Below, piece by piece: positions 37,491 to 49,101 of a stretch of 64,000 nucleotides of DNA. The notes under the pieces are model-generated. The model was not told the DNA's origin, searched no databases, and saw only the letters and a program-made list of their open reading frames with translations. The stretch is from Omphiscola glabra. Lineage: Eukaryota > Mollusca > Gastropoda > Lymnaeidae. The translations under genes were made by a program, and so were the position numbers. The stretch covers positions 15,811,312-15,875,311 of the forward strand of contig OZ024811.1 in the NCBI GenBank assembly GCA_964017045.1. The letters are read 5' to 3'. The stretch's first letter is position 1. Each line of letters begins with the position of its first letter.

Positions 37491-37960
37491 CGGGACCCCC
37501 CCCCCCCCGCTACCCCCCCACTTTTCCCCTGCCCCCCCCCCCCCCCAAAAAAAAAAACAACCCAAGAATTTTTTTTTATTGGACAAAAATCGTAATGTCG
37601 TTGCTGAAAGTCGATTTTGCTTTTTTTAAATAACAGTGCAACCCCCCAAAGTTAATCTGCCCCCCACCACCACCCTTCCAGTAAAAATTACAATTTACTC
37701 ACCACCCCCACCCAACAATCCATCACACCCCCACGTTTACCTGCCCCGTACAAAACCCCCTAGTTTATACCTCACCCCAACTCCAAGTATAACCCCCTAG
37801 TCTATCTGGCCCCCACCTCCCAGTAGAAACCCCGAGTTTTTATACCTGCACCAACTCCTAGTATAGCCCCTGAATTTAACATACTTACCTCCCAGGACGA
37901 CCCCCCACCCCTCCCGCCCCGCTCGTTTACCTGTCCTTACCCAACTCGCCCTGGTCGGCC
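37491..37960. repeat. C-rich low-complexity tract
   Basis: Two long C runs (near 37497 and 37531) lead into degenerate 33-36-bp units of the type CCCCCTAGTTTATACCTCAC. There is strong strand bias for C. Confidence 0.75.
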
Positions 37961-40178
37961 AGTCAGTTGGCATCACACACACACACACACACAAATAACA
38001 AAAATCGGTAGGTAGTGCAACGTAAACTAATTTTGGTAATGCATAGTCCAAAGATCAGCATATGAAAAAGACAATAATTTAAACAACAACATAATTCCAC
38101 ATACTGCTGATACCCCGACATAACGCGCCTCGCTATAATGCGGCCAGGGGCATGACTTCTGAAATTTCAAATGATCTTTCAGGCAAAAAAAATAAAAGAA
38201 TTTTTTTTTCTTTTCAAAGTACTTGGAAATAGAAGTAATAAAAAAATGAATGTTATCATACGACACAACGACAATTCTAATAAATTAAGACCAGCTTAAA
38301 AACCACACAGTTCACTAACAAGAGCAGTGGCGTAGCTAAGTTGCAGCCCCCCTGCCACGAAATAAAAACAAAGAAAAAAACGATGCAGTTGGTCGAAAAT
38401 GCCGCCCTCAATGTCAAAATATGTTTCACCTGGGGCGCACCGATCCCCAAACACCAACCATCCCTACGCCCAACGCATACCTGATTTAAAATCGTCATTT
38501 TTATTTTTACAAAATCAAAAATCTTCGTGCTAAAAAAAAAATTCCCTACGCTGTCCCTATGTAATTGTTCAAAACCCCGCTATAACGTAATGTCAGATTC
38601 CTCTTGTAAATTAAGGCGTTGCATCTACTCTTAATGTGAGATCCACGAAACACTTCAAACATGTGCCCGATACAATAAGTGCACCCTTTTTATTTAACCG
38701 ACATAGTAAAACTATTAAATTAGAAATATAAAGACGATCAGGGGATTTCGTGCATTCGGCCCACATCCTGTTATATTGTGTATTACCGCCTCTGGTTTAC
38801 CCGTGCCAGTTTTTATTTTGAGACATGACAAACTAATTTCCTAAATTATTTAGTCTTATGTAGCGCCGCTGGCTTCACGTAAATATTGCATTGGAACAGA
38901 CAAGCAAAAAACCTAATTGATATTAAAATAAATCGGAATCTTCCTCCTTATTTCCATTGTTATAGACCTGTGTGTTAATTTGAGTTCGATTTATTGAACA
39001 AACACTCCGATGGCTACCATACTGTACTACTGATGAGTTGTCACTCCTCATTCGTGTGATTGGAAGTTGTACTGAGACGTGATATAGGAACAGTTGAATA
39101 AACGGGAATTCCCCAGATTACGTTCCTTTTTATATTACTCGCAGCCGGTGTGGTGTAATGAGACAGCAAAACTTAACTAATTTCAGGTAATACAGCATAC
39201 ATTTTATAACATTGAAACGTTTTGTAATGACAATTAATTTATCATATAAGTTAAACTACAGCAATCTTGCTGTTTCACATAATTCTTTAACACCTCCGTT
39301 GTAAATAAATTAGAAAAGATGGCGTTTCACTTTTTAGGCGTTTTAGTGGTGTAGACTACAACACGACAGTTGTGACAACACTGTTCACTCTTATCACATC
39401 CTTGTGGTGGAAGAAATCAGTAGTTCCATTACGAAATTGTAGTTCCAAAATAAATAAATATATATAACTTTTTAGTTAAGTAACAAATTAAACAATATCT
39501 CGTTAGAACTGGGGGTGATCAAGCAAAGTTTGGCATCACTATCAAAAAGCTTACGTTAAAAAATCGGAAATTTCCGTTTTTTTAAAATATACATATGCGT
39601 GTTCTACCGATATATTACTCATTTCATTCAAAGTCTAAGATATATAAAAGTCATTTCATTCCATTTCTTCTCTATTTTCTATTTTTATTAAGGAAAACTA
39701 TGGATACAAACAGCTGATTTTCAACTGAAAACAGCAAAAACCAGTTCAGTATATTGAAAAGCAAGTAATTGTAAAAATTACGGATTATTATAATTATCAC
39801 TCATCCGTTATACATTTTATAAAATGATATTTTTTTTTACCTTTTTAATATTATTTTTAATTATTTTTGTCGTTGTTGCTCAATAAACATTTCTGTTATT
39901 CCAATTCATTTTAATAATTTGTTCATGAACAAATGAAATCAGATTTGCATGTTATACTACCACATCATGCCTTTAAATTAAATTAATTTTTACTCCATAC
40001 CGTACTATAATTTATAAACCATTATTACCGGGTTATTCGTTAATAACTTTTTTTTTTTGTTTGGAAAACATTTTTTTATTTTTATTAATTCATTTAGATC
40101 TAAGGCCAGATATTGTCAGATGAATTATAATTCTATGTGGCTTTCTTTAAAGACAAATATTTTCTGTTTTTTTTAAAA
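37961..40178. other. Unassigned interval with possible dispersed repeats
   Basis: (CA)n lies near 37974-37992. ACCCCGACATAACGCG at 38111 and ACCCCGCTATAACGTA at 38575 look like related repeat words flanking the element at 38325. No gene is supported. Confidence 0.35.
38325..38475. mobile_element. Possible MITE with GGCGTAG termini
   Basis: The left end is CAGTGGCGTAGCTAAG and the complement of the right end is CGTTGGGCGTAGGGATG. The inverted repeat is imperfect and no target duplication was found. Confidence 0.4.
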
Positions 40179-40545
40179 GTTGGGATTAAAAAACGATTTA
40201 AAATATTATTGTTGGGTTTGGTAAGACAAAATGAGGTATCAAATGAAAGATAATTGAATTTACTATACGTTTGAAATCTAGATTCTTCATTTTAACTAAA
40301 ATAAACTACCACAAATGACATCCGAATAGCATTGAGTCTAATGTGTCCCGGGTCCGAAAGGGGGCGCTGCGTGTCCGGGTCCATTTTGACTAATGCATTC
40401 GGATGTCATTTGTAGCAGTTTATTTTAGTTAAGATGAAGAATTAAGTTTACAAACGTATAGTCCATCCAATTATTTTTCATTTGATACCAAATTATGTCT
40501 TACAAACACAACAAAAACTATTTTAAATCGTTTTTTAATCCCAAC
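40179..40545. mobile_element. Fold-back element with arms of about 165 bp
   Basis: Left arm 40179-40346 and right arm 40381-40545 are imperfect reverse complements. They share GTTGGGATTAAAAAACGATT, GGTATCAAATGAAA, TATACGTTTG and AAATGACATCCGAAT. A short GC-rich spacer with two CGGGTCC words separates them. The structure could form a long hairpin. No transposase is present and the superfamily is unknown. Confidence 0.85.
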
Positions 40546-41265
40546 CTCTCAATTCTGGTACACGTGTACCAATAGGTGCAGCCATTTTGTATAAACAAAG
40601 TCTCTCTTTTTGAACTGTAATGGTGCAGTTGATTTTGTTCCATTCCATTTTGTGCATTGCTGAATTTATTTTTTCCTAATTATTTGAGATTGTAGGCCAT
40701 TTAATAAATAATTTATTATTATTTTTTTTTTTTTATAGATGTTAGGACCGGATGTTGTGGGTTTTAAAAAATAATAGTTTGTGTTTGTGTTTAGTATACA
40801 ATCATGCTGGTGTTTTTCATGTTTCCTGTGCTATTGTATGAACTCCCCCCACCCCCCCCCCCCCCCACACACAATTTTGTTTTCGTTCTCGTCTAATTTC
40901 AGGCCATTAACCCTGTCAAAGTGTTCAATAGAAATCGAGTGCGAGAATTGACCGATATTTTGATACCATGCTACGCTTAGCTATTCATTACCATTACATG
41001 TAAACAATTACCATTTGATTGATACTTTTTTTGAAAATAATCAGAATCAATTTAGCTAACAATAAGTTAAGATGTTTATTTATGTTGAATGTGATTTCTT
41101 TATTTATATCTCTTAGTTTATCAAGACAAAAAACATTAATTATTGCTAAGGGACACAATTTTTGTTTTGGTAATTAAAAATTAAAAAAATTTTTTTAAAA
41201 AAAATGATAAATTATATTACCATCTGCTTTAGATTTTTAAAAATTTTATAAACGTTTTTCTTTAA
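40546..41265. other. Unassigned interval with a C15 run
   Basis: C15 run at 40852-40866 and T runs near 40727. No gene is supported. Confidence 0.35.
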
Positions 41266-42305
41266 GCGAATAAAAGATAGAATAAAAGATGGAATAAAAG
41301 ATAGAATAAAAGATAGAATAAAAGATAGAATAAAAGATAGAATAAAAGATAGAATAAAAGATAGAATAAAAGATAGAATAAAAGATGGAATAAAAGATAG
41401 AATAAAAGATAGAATAAAAGATAGAATAAAAGATAGAATAAAAGAGAGAATAAAAGATAGAATAAAAGATAGAACAAAGATAGAATAAAAGATAGAATAA
41501 AAGATAGAAGAATAAGAGATAGAACAAAAGATAGAGAAAAATATAGAATAAAAGATAGAATAAAATATAGAATAAAAGATAGAATAAAATATAGAATAAA
41601 AGATAGAATAAAAGATAGAATAAAAGTTAGAATAAAAGATAGAAAAGATAAAATAAAATATATAATAAAAAATAAAAAAACAGATAGAATAAAAGATAGA
41701 ATAAAAGATATTATAAAATATAGAATAAAAGATAGAACAAAAGATAGAACAAAATAAAGAACAAAAGATAGAGCAAAATATAGAATAAAAGATAGAATAA
41801 AAGATATAATAAAATATAGAATAAAATATAGAATAAAAGATAGAATAAAAGATAGGACAATAGATAAAATAAAATATAGAATAAAAGATAGAGCAAAATA
41901 TAGAAAAAAGATAGAATAAAAGCTAGAATAAAAGAAAAAAGAATAAAAGATAGAACAAAAGATAGAGAAAAATATAGAATGACAGATAGAATAAAAGATA
42001 GAATAAAATTTAGAATAAAAGATAGAATAAAAGATAGAATAAAAGATAGAACAAAAGATATAACAAAATATAGAACAAAATATAGAATAAAATATAGAAT
42101 AAAATATAGAATAAAAGATAGAATAAAAGATAGAATAAACGATAGAATAAAAGATAGAATAAAAGATAAATTAAAATATAGAATAATAGATAGAATAAAA
42201 GATAGAATAAAAGATAGAATAAACGATAGAATGAAAGATAGAAAAAAAAAGAATAAAAGATAGAATAAAAGATAGAATAAAAGATAGATTAAGAGATAGA
42301 AGAGG
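41266..42305. repeat. 12-bp tandem array, about 85 copies
   Basis: The unit is GATAGAATAAAA with GATAGAACAAAA, TATAGAATAAAA and GATGGAATAAAA variants. Because 12 is four codons and the unit has no stop in one frame of each strand, it yields DRIK repeats (+) and FYSI or FYLL repeats (-). These are not regarded as genes. Confidence 0.95.
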
Positions 42306-42365
42306 TTTCTTGTAAAGCATAAATGGGAGTTCATGAGCTTTTATCCAGCGCCATACCCACACTTG

Positions 42366-42485
42366 ATTTCAAAACATTTCCCGCACAAACTGTGATTAAA
42401 GATATTTCCCGCACCCACTTGGGATTTCAAGACATTTCCCGCACCCACTTGTGATTAAAGGCATTTCACGCACTCTGACTCGATT
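42366..42485. repeat. Tandem repeat of about 30 bp, four copies
   Basis: The unit is ACATTTCCCGCACCCACTTG plus TGATTAAAG, with GGGATTTCAAG in one copy. Confidence 0.8.
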
Positions 42486-44099
42486 AAAAAATATAACGAT
42501 GAAAAGATGCCAATAGAACGGAAAATAATCCTGGACCCTGATTTCCTGGGTCTCCCCGCACTCACTGACGCAATCCTAGGGGGCGCGGTACCCCGGCTTT
42601 AGAAGCACTAGCATAAAGCTTACGTATATCACAGGCAGTTGGGGGTTTTCCCAAGACTTTGTGAAAATGAAATAGGAACTGGCCGATGTTTTAGACAAAT
42701 GAAAGGAAAGGACATGACAATAAACTGGCCACAAAACACTAAAAATACCATTGCAATATCACGTTACTTGTTTTATAAGCTTGTACAGTCCTTGAGCTCG
42801 TCACCAGCTGGGGATACGCTCATGGAAGAGGAAAGTCATAGTGTTATGTAAGCGACCTGTCTGCTTCATTCTTTCCACGTGCTGTGAACTTTGTTTGACC
42901 CAATTAGGCTGTCCTGCGCTATTATTAAAGGGGTTGTAGCTAAAAATAGTCTCCCTGTGACATTGGTTACAGTTGACAAATCTAATAGTCTGTTCGTTTT
43001 CGAACATGGTAGAAAATTGGAGTACAATGCGTAAGGATTTTCGAGAGACATCAGTAGAAAACGACTATAAAAAGGCCGATAGATTGAATGAGAGAGAGAG
43101 GCAGATCATTTATCACGAGATGCAATCACGTGGGTCATTTAGGCTACGAGACAGCGCCTTGTTTACTATGTGTGTGTAGATTTTGCACATTGTTTTTTAT
43201 TAGCATCATACCGGTATAAGCCAAACAATATACTGTAAGTCAAAAGTTTTAATTATATTTCTTTTGATTTTTTAATTTATTATAATTAACACATTAAAAC
43301 TTATCAATTGTAATTAGCCCTGGTTTGAGTATCGCATTCTTTGTTATTGTATTTATCATAATTTGGTATCGTCTTTTGTTGTGTACTATTTTAGAACGAG
43401 CCATACACTTAAATAAGAGATTTAATTTCTCCATATTGATAACAGCACGTAACACATGGGTTTATCATAATGGGCTGTAGCGCCACTGAGGATGATGTCC
43501 GAATGAAAGGATGTGATGAAACAGGCCAAGGCGCTACATGGGCTGTAGCGACACGGGTCAGGATGACATCATTGCTTGAGGCAGTGATACCTTCTCTTCC
43601 AAACTCATAATCTAGTTGAAGTTTGAAATTTTTCTGTCGCATCATTCGTCATGTTAAACGGGCTTTCCCGAATCGTTACATATTCTGCACTCCTACGAGT
43701 TGTTTCGCTATGTCTCGCACCTCCTACAAAGTAACAATGAATTTTAAATTGAAAAAAAAAATATTCCTCATATATATATTTTTTAAAATTATTTTTTTTA
43801 AATTACAATAAGTGTGCAACTCAGAAAATACAATTCTTATTTATTATTTTAAATACACATGTGTATAATGCTGTTCAAACCATAAATAAATGTTTAGATT
43901 ATGTATAAAAAGTCAAGAATTCCTTTGTTCCTATAAACACCCCTAGTTACGTCCCAAAAAATGCCACCTGGCAACTCCGTAGGAGACAGGCACACCAGGT
44001 TGGGAAACGTTGGCATCAACTTAATTTCTTTTCCCCGTGTCAATATTCACGAGTGTTTTCAATGTGTACTTTCTTTACAATAAGCATTGTTTGGATAGT
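42486..44099. other. Unassigned interval
   Basis: GGGCTGTAGCG words at about 43471 and 43540 form an imperfect duplication. GTTGGGAAACGTTGG near 43999-44013 resembles a hAT end. Small frames at 42639-43179 lack recognised motifs. Confidence 0.35.
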
Positions 44100-44395
44100 T
44101 ATCTATGAAATTATTGATAATTGTTTGTATAGTTATGTGTGAAATTATATTGAACATTATTTTTAAAGTATGTTTGACATTATTAAACATTTTTGTATAG
44201 TTAAGTGTGAATTTATTAAACATTTTTTGTATAGTTAAGTGTGAATTTATTAAACATTTTTTGTATAGTTAAGTGTGAATTTATTAAACATTTTTTGTAT
44301 AGTTAAGTGTGAATTTATTAAACATTTTTTGTATAGTTATGTGTGAAATTATTGAACATCGTTTGTATAGCTGTGTGTGAAATCTTTAGGCATCC
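44100..44395. repeat. 34-bp tandem repeat, about six copies
   Basis: The unit is ATTAAACATTTTTTGTATAG followed by TTAAGTGTGAATTT. Three central copies are identical; outer ones are diverged. Confidence 0.85.
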
Positions 44396-44650
44396 GACGG
44401 ATGGTTAACGAGTCTCCCCTCCTCCCCCCCCCCTTTTTTTTTTCCGGAATTCTTAACTTTGTGTTGATTTGTTCAGCTTCGTATTGCCTAGGGTTGAATC
44501 CCCCGCCCCCCCCCCCCCATACAGTTGACGAGACAACCAAAGCCGTCACCAAGTATTGTCGCGCGTGTCTTTGCATTGGCCAACATCCTGATCACCCCTG
44601 TCATTGAAATAAAACCTATTTCGGGTTGGTATAATTAACTTTCTAACTCT

Positions 44651-44680
44651 TAATTACTTTTTTTTTCTTTTCCTTTTCAG
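44651..44680 (+). other. Candidate 3' splice site before RING gene 2
   Basis: A long pyrimidine tract ends in CCTTTTCAG at 44680, 189 nt before the ATG. It is the best splice acceptor seen in the window and implies a 5' non-coding exon upstream. Confidence 0.6.
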
Positions 44681-44726
44681 AAAAATCACTGGATACAGGG
44701 ATAAAAAAATATTAAGAACGGAATAA

Positions 44727-44872
44727 AAAAACGACAACATAATCACAACCGCTGGTGTTCTTATTATAGAAACGAACACAGGAACAATGAAATATTACGA
44801 TGGGAACATAAAAACGACAACATAATCACAACCGCTGGTGTTCTTATTATAGAAACCAACACCGGAACAATG
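44727..44872 (+). repeat. 83-bp duplication in the 5' leader of RING gene 2
   Basis: The segment just before and including the start codon occurs twice, offset by 83 bp. Both copies carry ACAACATAATCACAACCGC and end in GGAACAATG. The second copy supplies the gene's start codon (44870); the first supplies an upstream ATG at 44787. Confidence 0.85.
44787..44825 (+). promoter_or_regulatory. 12-codon upstream ORF in the leader of RING gene 2
   Basis: The upstream ATG created by the leader duplication opens a frame of 12 codons that stops with TAA at 44823-44825, 44 nt before the main ATG. Its context (aacaATGa) is close to that of the real start. If the leader is transcribed as predicted from the acceptor at 44680, ribosomes would meet this start first, which usually lowers translation of the main frame. 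The sequence shows the uORF; its effect is inferred. Confidence 0.55.
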
Positions 44873-45892
44873 GCGTCGAGCAATGAAGCGAGTCAATCAA
44901 GTGAACCGGGACATGATTCGATATTTTTTGACGGAGCCAAAAAACGAGCGCTTTTTTCGAAACATAAAAATGCGATCGTGTCGACGCTTGAGGTCTGCGA
45001 CTTCTCCGACAATCAAATGTTTTACTGCGTCGACAAACTGGAAAGAGACGGAAAGGTGATCAGCGGCGCATCCTTAACGAGAGAGTGTTTGGACCTCGAT
45101 GTGACGTTCGCCAAGTATTTAGAAAGAGACGACGATGCGAAAGAGGACGTCACAATCAGCGAGCTCATCGCGATGGAGTCGAGCCGCGGTGAACCAGTCG
45201 CGTACCACCCCACTGCCGGTGTGCAGTCAGCGGTTACCCAGACCCCGCCAGCGAGTGGCGGTAACGACTCCCCGAACCACAGGAAGAAAGCGAAAAGGCG
45301 AAATCGGTCTTCCAACAGAAGTCCCGCGAACATCTCACCGAACAGTGAACATTTCTCAAGCTTGCCAGAAATTTCGAGTACTCACGTGACGTCTCGGAGA
45401 CCCACTCGGACGCATCGGAGCCCCGGCGCCGAGCTAGACGTCGTTGACGGGTCTTTTGCGGGTTTGGGAAGTCTTTCGGCTTACGAAGATCAAGTCGACA
45501 ACATACACGCCGTCTCGTTTTTATCGGCGTTGGAGTCGCCTAGTCCTGTTGATACGAAACTGGACTGCCGTTTGCTTGAAAACGTTGCCAGCGGAATCGG
45601 TTTTTCGGACCTTGGACCCATGAAGTCGAAGAGCGACGCGAGACCGAACGAGGCACGGAACGGCGACACGACGCAGGCGGCACTTGTCAAAGATTGTTTA
45701 CTCGCGGTGACGAAAGAAAACCAAATCCTGGAGACGACCCGGATGTGCATCATGTGTAGGGTCAATCCAAGAGGGATAACGTTCCTGCCGTGCGGTCATT
45801 TCCTCACGTGTAGAGAATGCGCCGGACCTCTGTATGTATGTTCGGTGTGTAAAAAGAACATCTTGGCCACGGTGGAGACCTACCTTTGTTGA
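44870..45892 (+). CDS. BIR-less IAP-type RING protein, paralogue 2 (probable E3 ubiquitin ligase)
   Basis: This is a 340-residue protein encoded in one exon. The RING ligands are C293, C296, C308, H310, C314, C317, C324 and C327, with the same IAP-type spacing as paralogue 1 and the shared core PCGHF-TCRECAGP. The tail reads TVETYLC, so the usual terminal Ser is Cys. Residues about 29-77 form the N-terminal helical UBA-like domain, including KLERDGK as in paralogue 1. A basic cluster at 138-146 (RKKAKRRNR) is a plausible nuclear localisation signal. The motif LDVVDG (189-194) and YEDQVDN (205-211) match paralogue 1. No BIR domain, signal peptide or membrane segment is visible. The ATG lies in a good context (aacaATGg). 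Ligase function is inferred from the RING; substrate is unknown. Confidence 0.92.
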   Translation: MASSNEASQSSEPGHDSIFFDGAKKRALFSKHKNAIVSTLEVCDFSDNQMFYCVDKLERDGKVISGASLTRECLDLDVTFAKYLERDDDAKEDVTISELIAMESSRGEPVAYHPTAGVQSAVTQTPPASGGNDSPNHRKKAKRRNRSSNRSPANISPNSEHFSSLPEISSTHVTSRRPTRTHRSPGAELDVVDGSFAGLGSLSAYEDQVDNIHAVSFLSALESPSPVDTKLDCRLLENVASGIGFSDLGPMKSKSDARPNEARNGDTTQAALVKDCLLAVTKENQILETTRMCIMCRVNPRGITFLPCGHFLTCRECAGPLYVCSVCKKNILATVETYLC

Positions 45893-46103
45893 TCAATATT
45901 TTATATTGGATTTGATGATTTGTTGATTATACCCAATACATATGTAAACGATTTTGGCCAAGATCTCTTGCTTAGCAACTTAAAAATAACAATTTGTATC
46001 GACTTGCGTCAACTTTCTCGTTATATGTTATAATCGGCTGAGGTAGAGAACCGAGTATGTTTTGTATTAAAATGTCTCTAATATTTGGAATGCCCTATAA
46101 CTC

Positions 46104-46109
46104 AATAAA
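46104..46109 (+). terminator. AATAAA poly(A) signal of RING gene 2
   Basis: A canonical AATAAA lies 212 nt after the stop codon in an AT-rich 3' region. It is the first canonical signal downstream of the gene. Confidence 0.5.
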
Positions 46110-46617
46110 AGGAAATAATGGAGAGCAATATAGAGTAAGGACAGAAATTAAAATGCAAGACAATTTTAGGATTGCAACGGCTAGGCTCTTTCCTTTAATC
46201 TAAAAATAAAACAACAAATAACACAGAAAGTTGATAATTATTTAAATATCATGTTTATTTTGACGTTTCGTTTATCTTGATCAAGTTCGTGTTTTTTTAA
46301 TTGTTCTTAACTATTTGTTTTAAATTTTATTTTTTTCCCATTTCTTTTTTTTTTATTACTTTTCCTTTCAGTCTTAATTTTCTCACTTCATGATTCATGA
46401 TTGTACTTTTCTTTAAATTTTGCAGTTTTTCATCAGTATCACTATGAATTTCGCATGAGATTCACTTCTATTTTTCTCTTTTCATTCCAATATGCAAATA
46501 TTATCGCCATTACATTAAAAAATCATAGGCAACCTCTGTTACCGACCATATATATATTTTTTAAAATTTAAACATCCCTTACACATTGGATATTAATAAG
46601 ACATAAACGACCTATGT

Positions 46618-46815
46618 CAGTGATTCTCAACCTTTCTATCGCCGCGACCCTTTCATACAGTTCATCGTGTTGTGGCGACCCTCCAACCACAAAATTATTT
46701 TCGGTTATACTTCATAACTATATAGCATATGTGTTTTCAGATGGTATTAGGCGACCCCTGGGAAAAGGTCGTGCGACCCCCAAAGGGGTCGCGACCCACA
46801 GGTTGAGAACCGTTG
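46618..46815 (-). mobile_element. SPIN-like hAT MITE, copy 3, with perfect target duplication
   Basis: The left end is CAGTGATTCTCAACCT and the right end ACAGGTTGAGAACCGTTG. It contains GCCGCGACCC, GTGTTGTGGCGACCC, AACCACAAAATTATTTTCGG and GGGGTCGCGACCCACAGG, in the reverse orientation to copies 1 and 2. The flanking 8-mers are identical: ACCTATGT on both sides (46610-46617 and 46816-46823). This is the clearest transposon insertion in the window, 726 bp downstream of RING gene 2. Confidence 0.93.
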
Positions 46816-46977
46816 ACCTATGTCAAAAATTAATCTCAGTGCAACACTTTTATAATTGGTATAATAAATTGGATACATGATAGGTTTTTTTGAATTGTAT
46901 TATCATATTTTTGAATGGTTCATGCCTGCTGTATACTTCTTTGTAACCAAATTCAATTCTACTTTAAGATTTAGAGG

Positions 46978-47098
46978 GAGATTAATGAGTGATTAAAGAG
47001 TTATTAATGAATGATTAATGAATGATTAATGAATGATTAATGACTGATTAATGAATGATTAATGAATGATTAATGAATGATTAATGAATGATTAATGA
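46978..47098. repeat. 11-bp tandem repeat, about 11 copies
   Basis: The unit is ATGATTAATGA. Confidence 0.9.
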
Positions 47099-47913
47099 TC
47101 TCTTAAAACGTGGTTAATACTCGATTTGACGTTACGGGCTTTCGGTAAGCCATTGCCAGAAATAATGGGCCAAAAAAAAAAAGGGGGGGGGGAGCCAAAT
47201 GATTTGGTAAAATAAACCTAAATATCTACTTATATTATTATTATTAAGTAAATTGCAATGCAAGCCTTATGTTGAAAAATATATATATATACATTTTTTT
47301 CAAAATTATTTTCTTTCGCTGCAATTTTTTTTTTCACCTCAAAGCTTGCGAGCGATAAGAACCGCGATAATTCTTCAGTGTTGGAACTGAGTATGTGTGT
47401 CACTATCATAATCTCACGTCATAAAGAAAAAATCTTAAAATCATATGCATGGACATCCAGATTGTGAACAGTAGCATCCACTACACCATCCACTATTTTT
47501 CGCGTGGCATTGCATCAGGGACATTTCGCACTGATTTTTTTTAAAAAGCTTTGTGATTCATATTTTTTTTTTAAAAAAATTAATTTTTTGTATTTGTGCA
47601 ATGTCTTTAATACAGTTGTGAAATAATTAAAAAAAAATTGAAATAAAATGTGCTAGTGGCACAAGAAAGTTATTTATTTTACAAAAAGGTTTTTTGGTGT
47701 TTTTTTTAAAATCAATTATTTATTTGTTTTTGACTATCAAAAGAGTTGGCTTTATAATTTCTTTTACGTCATTTCAGCTTCAAACAAACGTAGCGCTCAG
47801 AGCACAGCCTGAATTCAGGTGACTTTTTAACATAAAATTATTTATCTATACAGATGTTTTGTTCTAAGGCTTAACCGGGTGCAATTTTTTTTAAACTGGT
47901 TCCGGAAATTTTA
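47099..47913. other. Unassigned AT-rich interval
   Basis: A G run lies near 47183 and many A/T runs follow. No gene is supported. Confidence 0.35.
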
Positions 47914-47998
47914 TAGACAATACCCGGCTGGTCCTAGACAATACCCGGCTGGTCCTAGACAATACCCGGCTGGACCTAGACAATACCCGGCTGGAGTT
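47914..47998. repeat. 21-bp tandem repeat, four copies
   Basis: The unit is AGACAATACCCGGCTGGTCC plus T. Confidence 0.95.
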
Positions 47999-48032
47999 AA
48001 CTTCTCATTTTCTATCAAATGCAACGAAATCT

Positions 48033-48508
48033 TCTGCCCTTTGTCGTAGTGAGGGTGCATTGCCCTTTGTCGTAGTGAGGTTGCATTGCCCTTTGTCGTA
48101 GTGAGGGTGCATTGCCCTTTGTTGCAGTGAGAGTGCATTGCCCTTTGTCATAGTGAGGGTGCATTGCCCTTTGTCATAGTGAGGGTGCATTGCCCTTTTT
48201 CATAGTGAGAGTGCATTGCCCTTTGTCATAGTGAGAGTGCATTGCCCTTTGTCATAGTGAGTGTGCATTGCCCTTTGTCATAGTGAGAGTGCATTGTCCT
48301 TTGTCATAGTGAGAGTGCATTGCCCTTTGTCATAGTGAGAGTGCATTGCCCTTTGTCGTAGTGAGAGTGCATTGTCTTTTATCATAGTGAGAGTGCATTG
48401 CCCTTTGTCATAGTGAGAGTGCATTGTCTTTTATCATAGTGAGAGTGCATTGCCCTTTGTCGTAGTGAGAGTGCATTGCCCTTTGTCGTAGTGAGAGTGC
48501 ATTGCTTC
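48033..48508. repeat. 26-bp tandem array, about 18 copies
   Basis: The unit is CCTTTGTCATAGTGAGAGTG plus CATTGC. The first units carry CGTAGTGAGGGTG; some carry TCTTTTATC. It follows the 21-bp repeat after about 35 bp. Confidence 0.95.
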
Positions 48509-48583
48509 CTTCAACCGTTTGTGTCAAGAAATAACCCACTGATAAGAAGAAGGGTGACCGGATCCCGCAATGGAGATTACGTC

Positions 48584-49101
48584 AGGGGTCGGTCGCAAAA
48601 TTAAGTCACGCCAAAAATGACATTTTCAGACCCCCCCCCTTGTCACAAAGTGTTACAAATTCTTTACCCCTCACCCCCCTCTCCCCTTTTTTAGTGTCAC
48701 GTCAAACCTAAAAATACAAAATTCAAAACATACACACATTTTTCATAACTTTAACTTTAACTAAGATTTTATTTTATTGTTTAACATTTTCCCATAATGG
48801 ATTAAGATGTTGTATTATTAAAAATCTGTGACCCAAAAAGCAAAAGAACGAAGTACTCCTCAAGCCGAATGTAAAATGACCACAACAGTTTTTGCGTCAT
48901 TTCTCGTTATGTCCAGAAGGTGTGAACGACTAAGTTTCAGGGTACTTATAATACCTGAGACAAATTCGACCAAAAATTAATGTTTTAAAAATTATGAAAC
49001 TTTTTGAACCCCCTCCCCCCCCCCCCAAACTGACCCCACTGTCACAAAGTGTCACAAATTCTCGACCCCCATGAGCGTGACGTAATTTGCGAACGACCCC
49101 T
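48584..49101. mobile_element. MITE with AGGGGTCG termini
   Basis: The left end AGGGGTCGGTCGCAAAATTA and the complement of the right end AGGGGTCGTTCGCAAATTAC form an inverted repeat of about 27 bp, continuing through GTCACGC. Inside, TGTCACAAAGTGTTACAAAT (about 48640) recurs in direct orientation as TGTCACAAAGTGTCACAAAT (about 49041). No coding capacity and no clear target duplication. Confidence 0.7.

Noticed and set aside
41246..42334. Long FYSI or FYLL membrane-like proteins
   Set aside because: They are translations of the 12-bp GATAGAATAAAA array.
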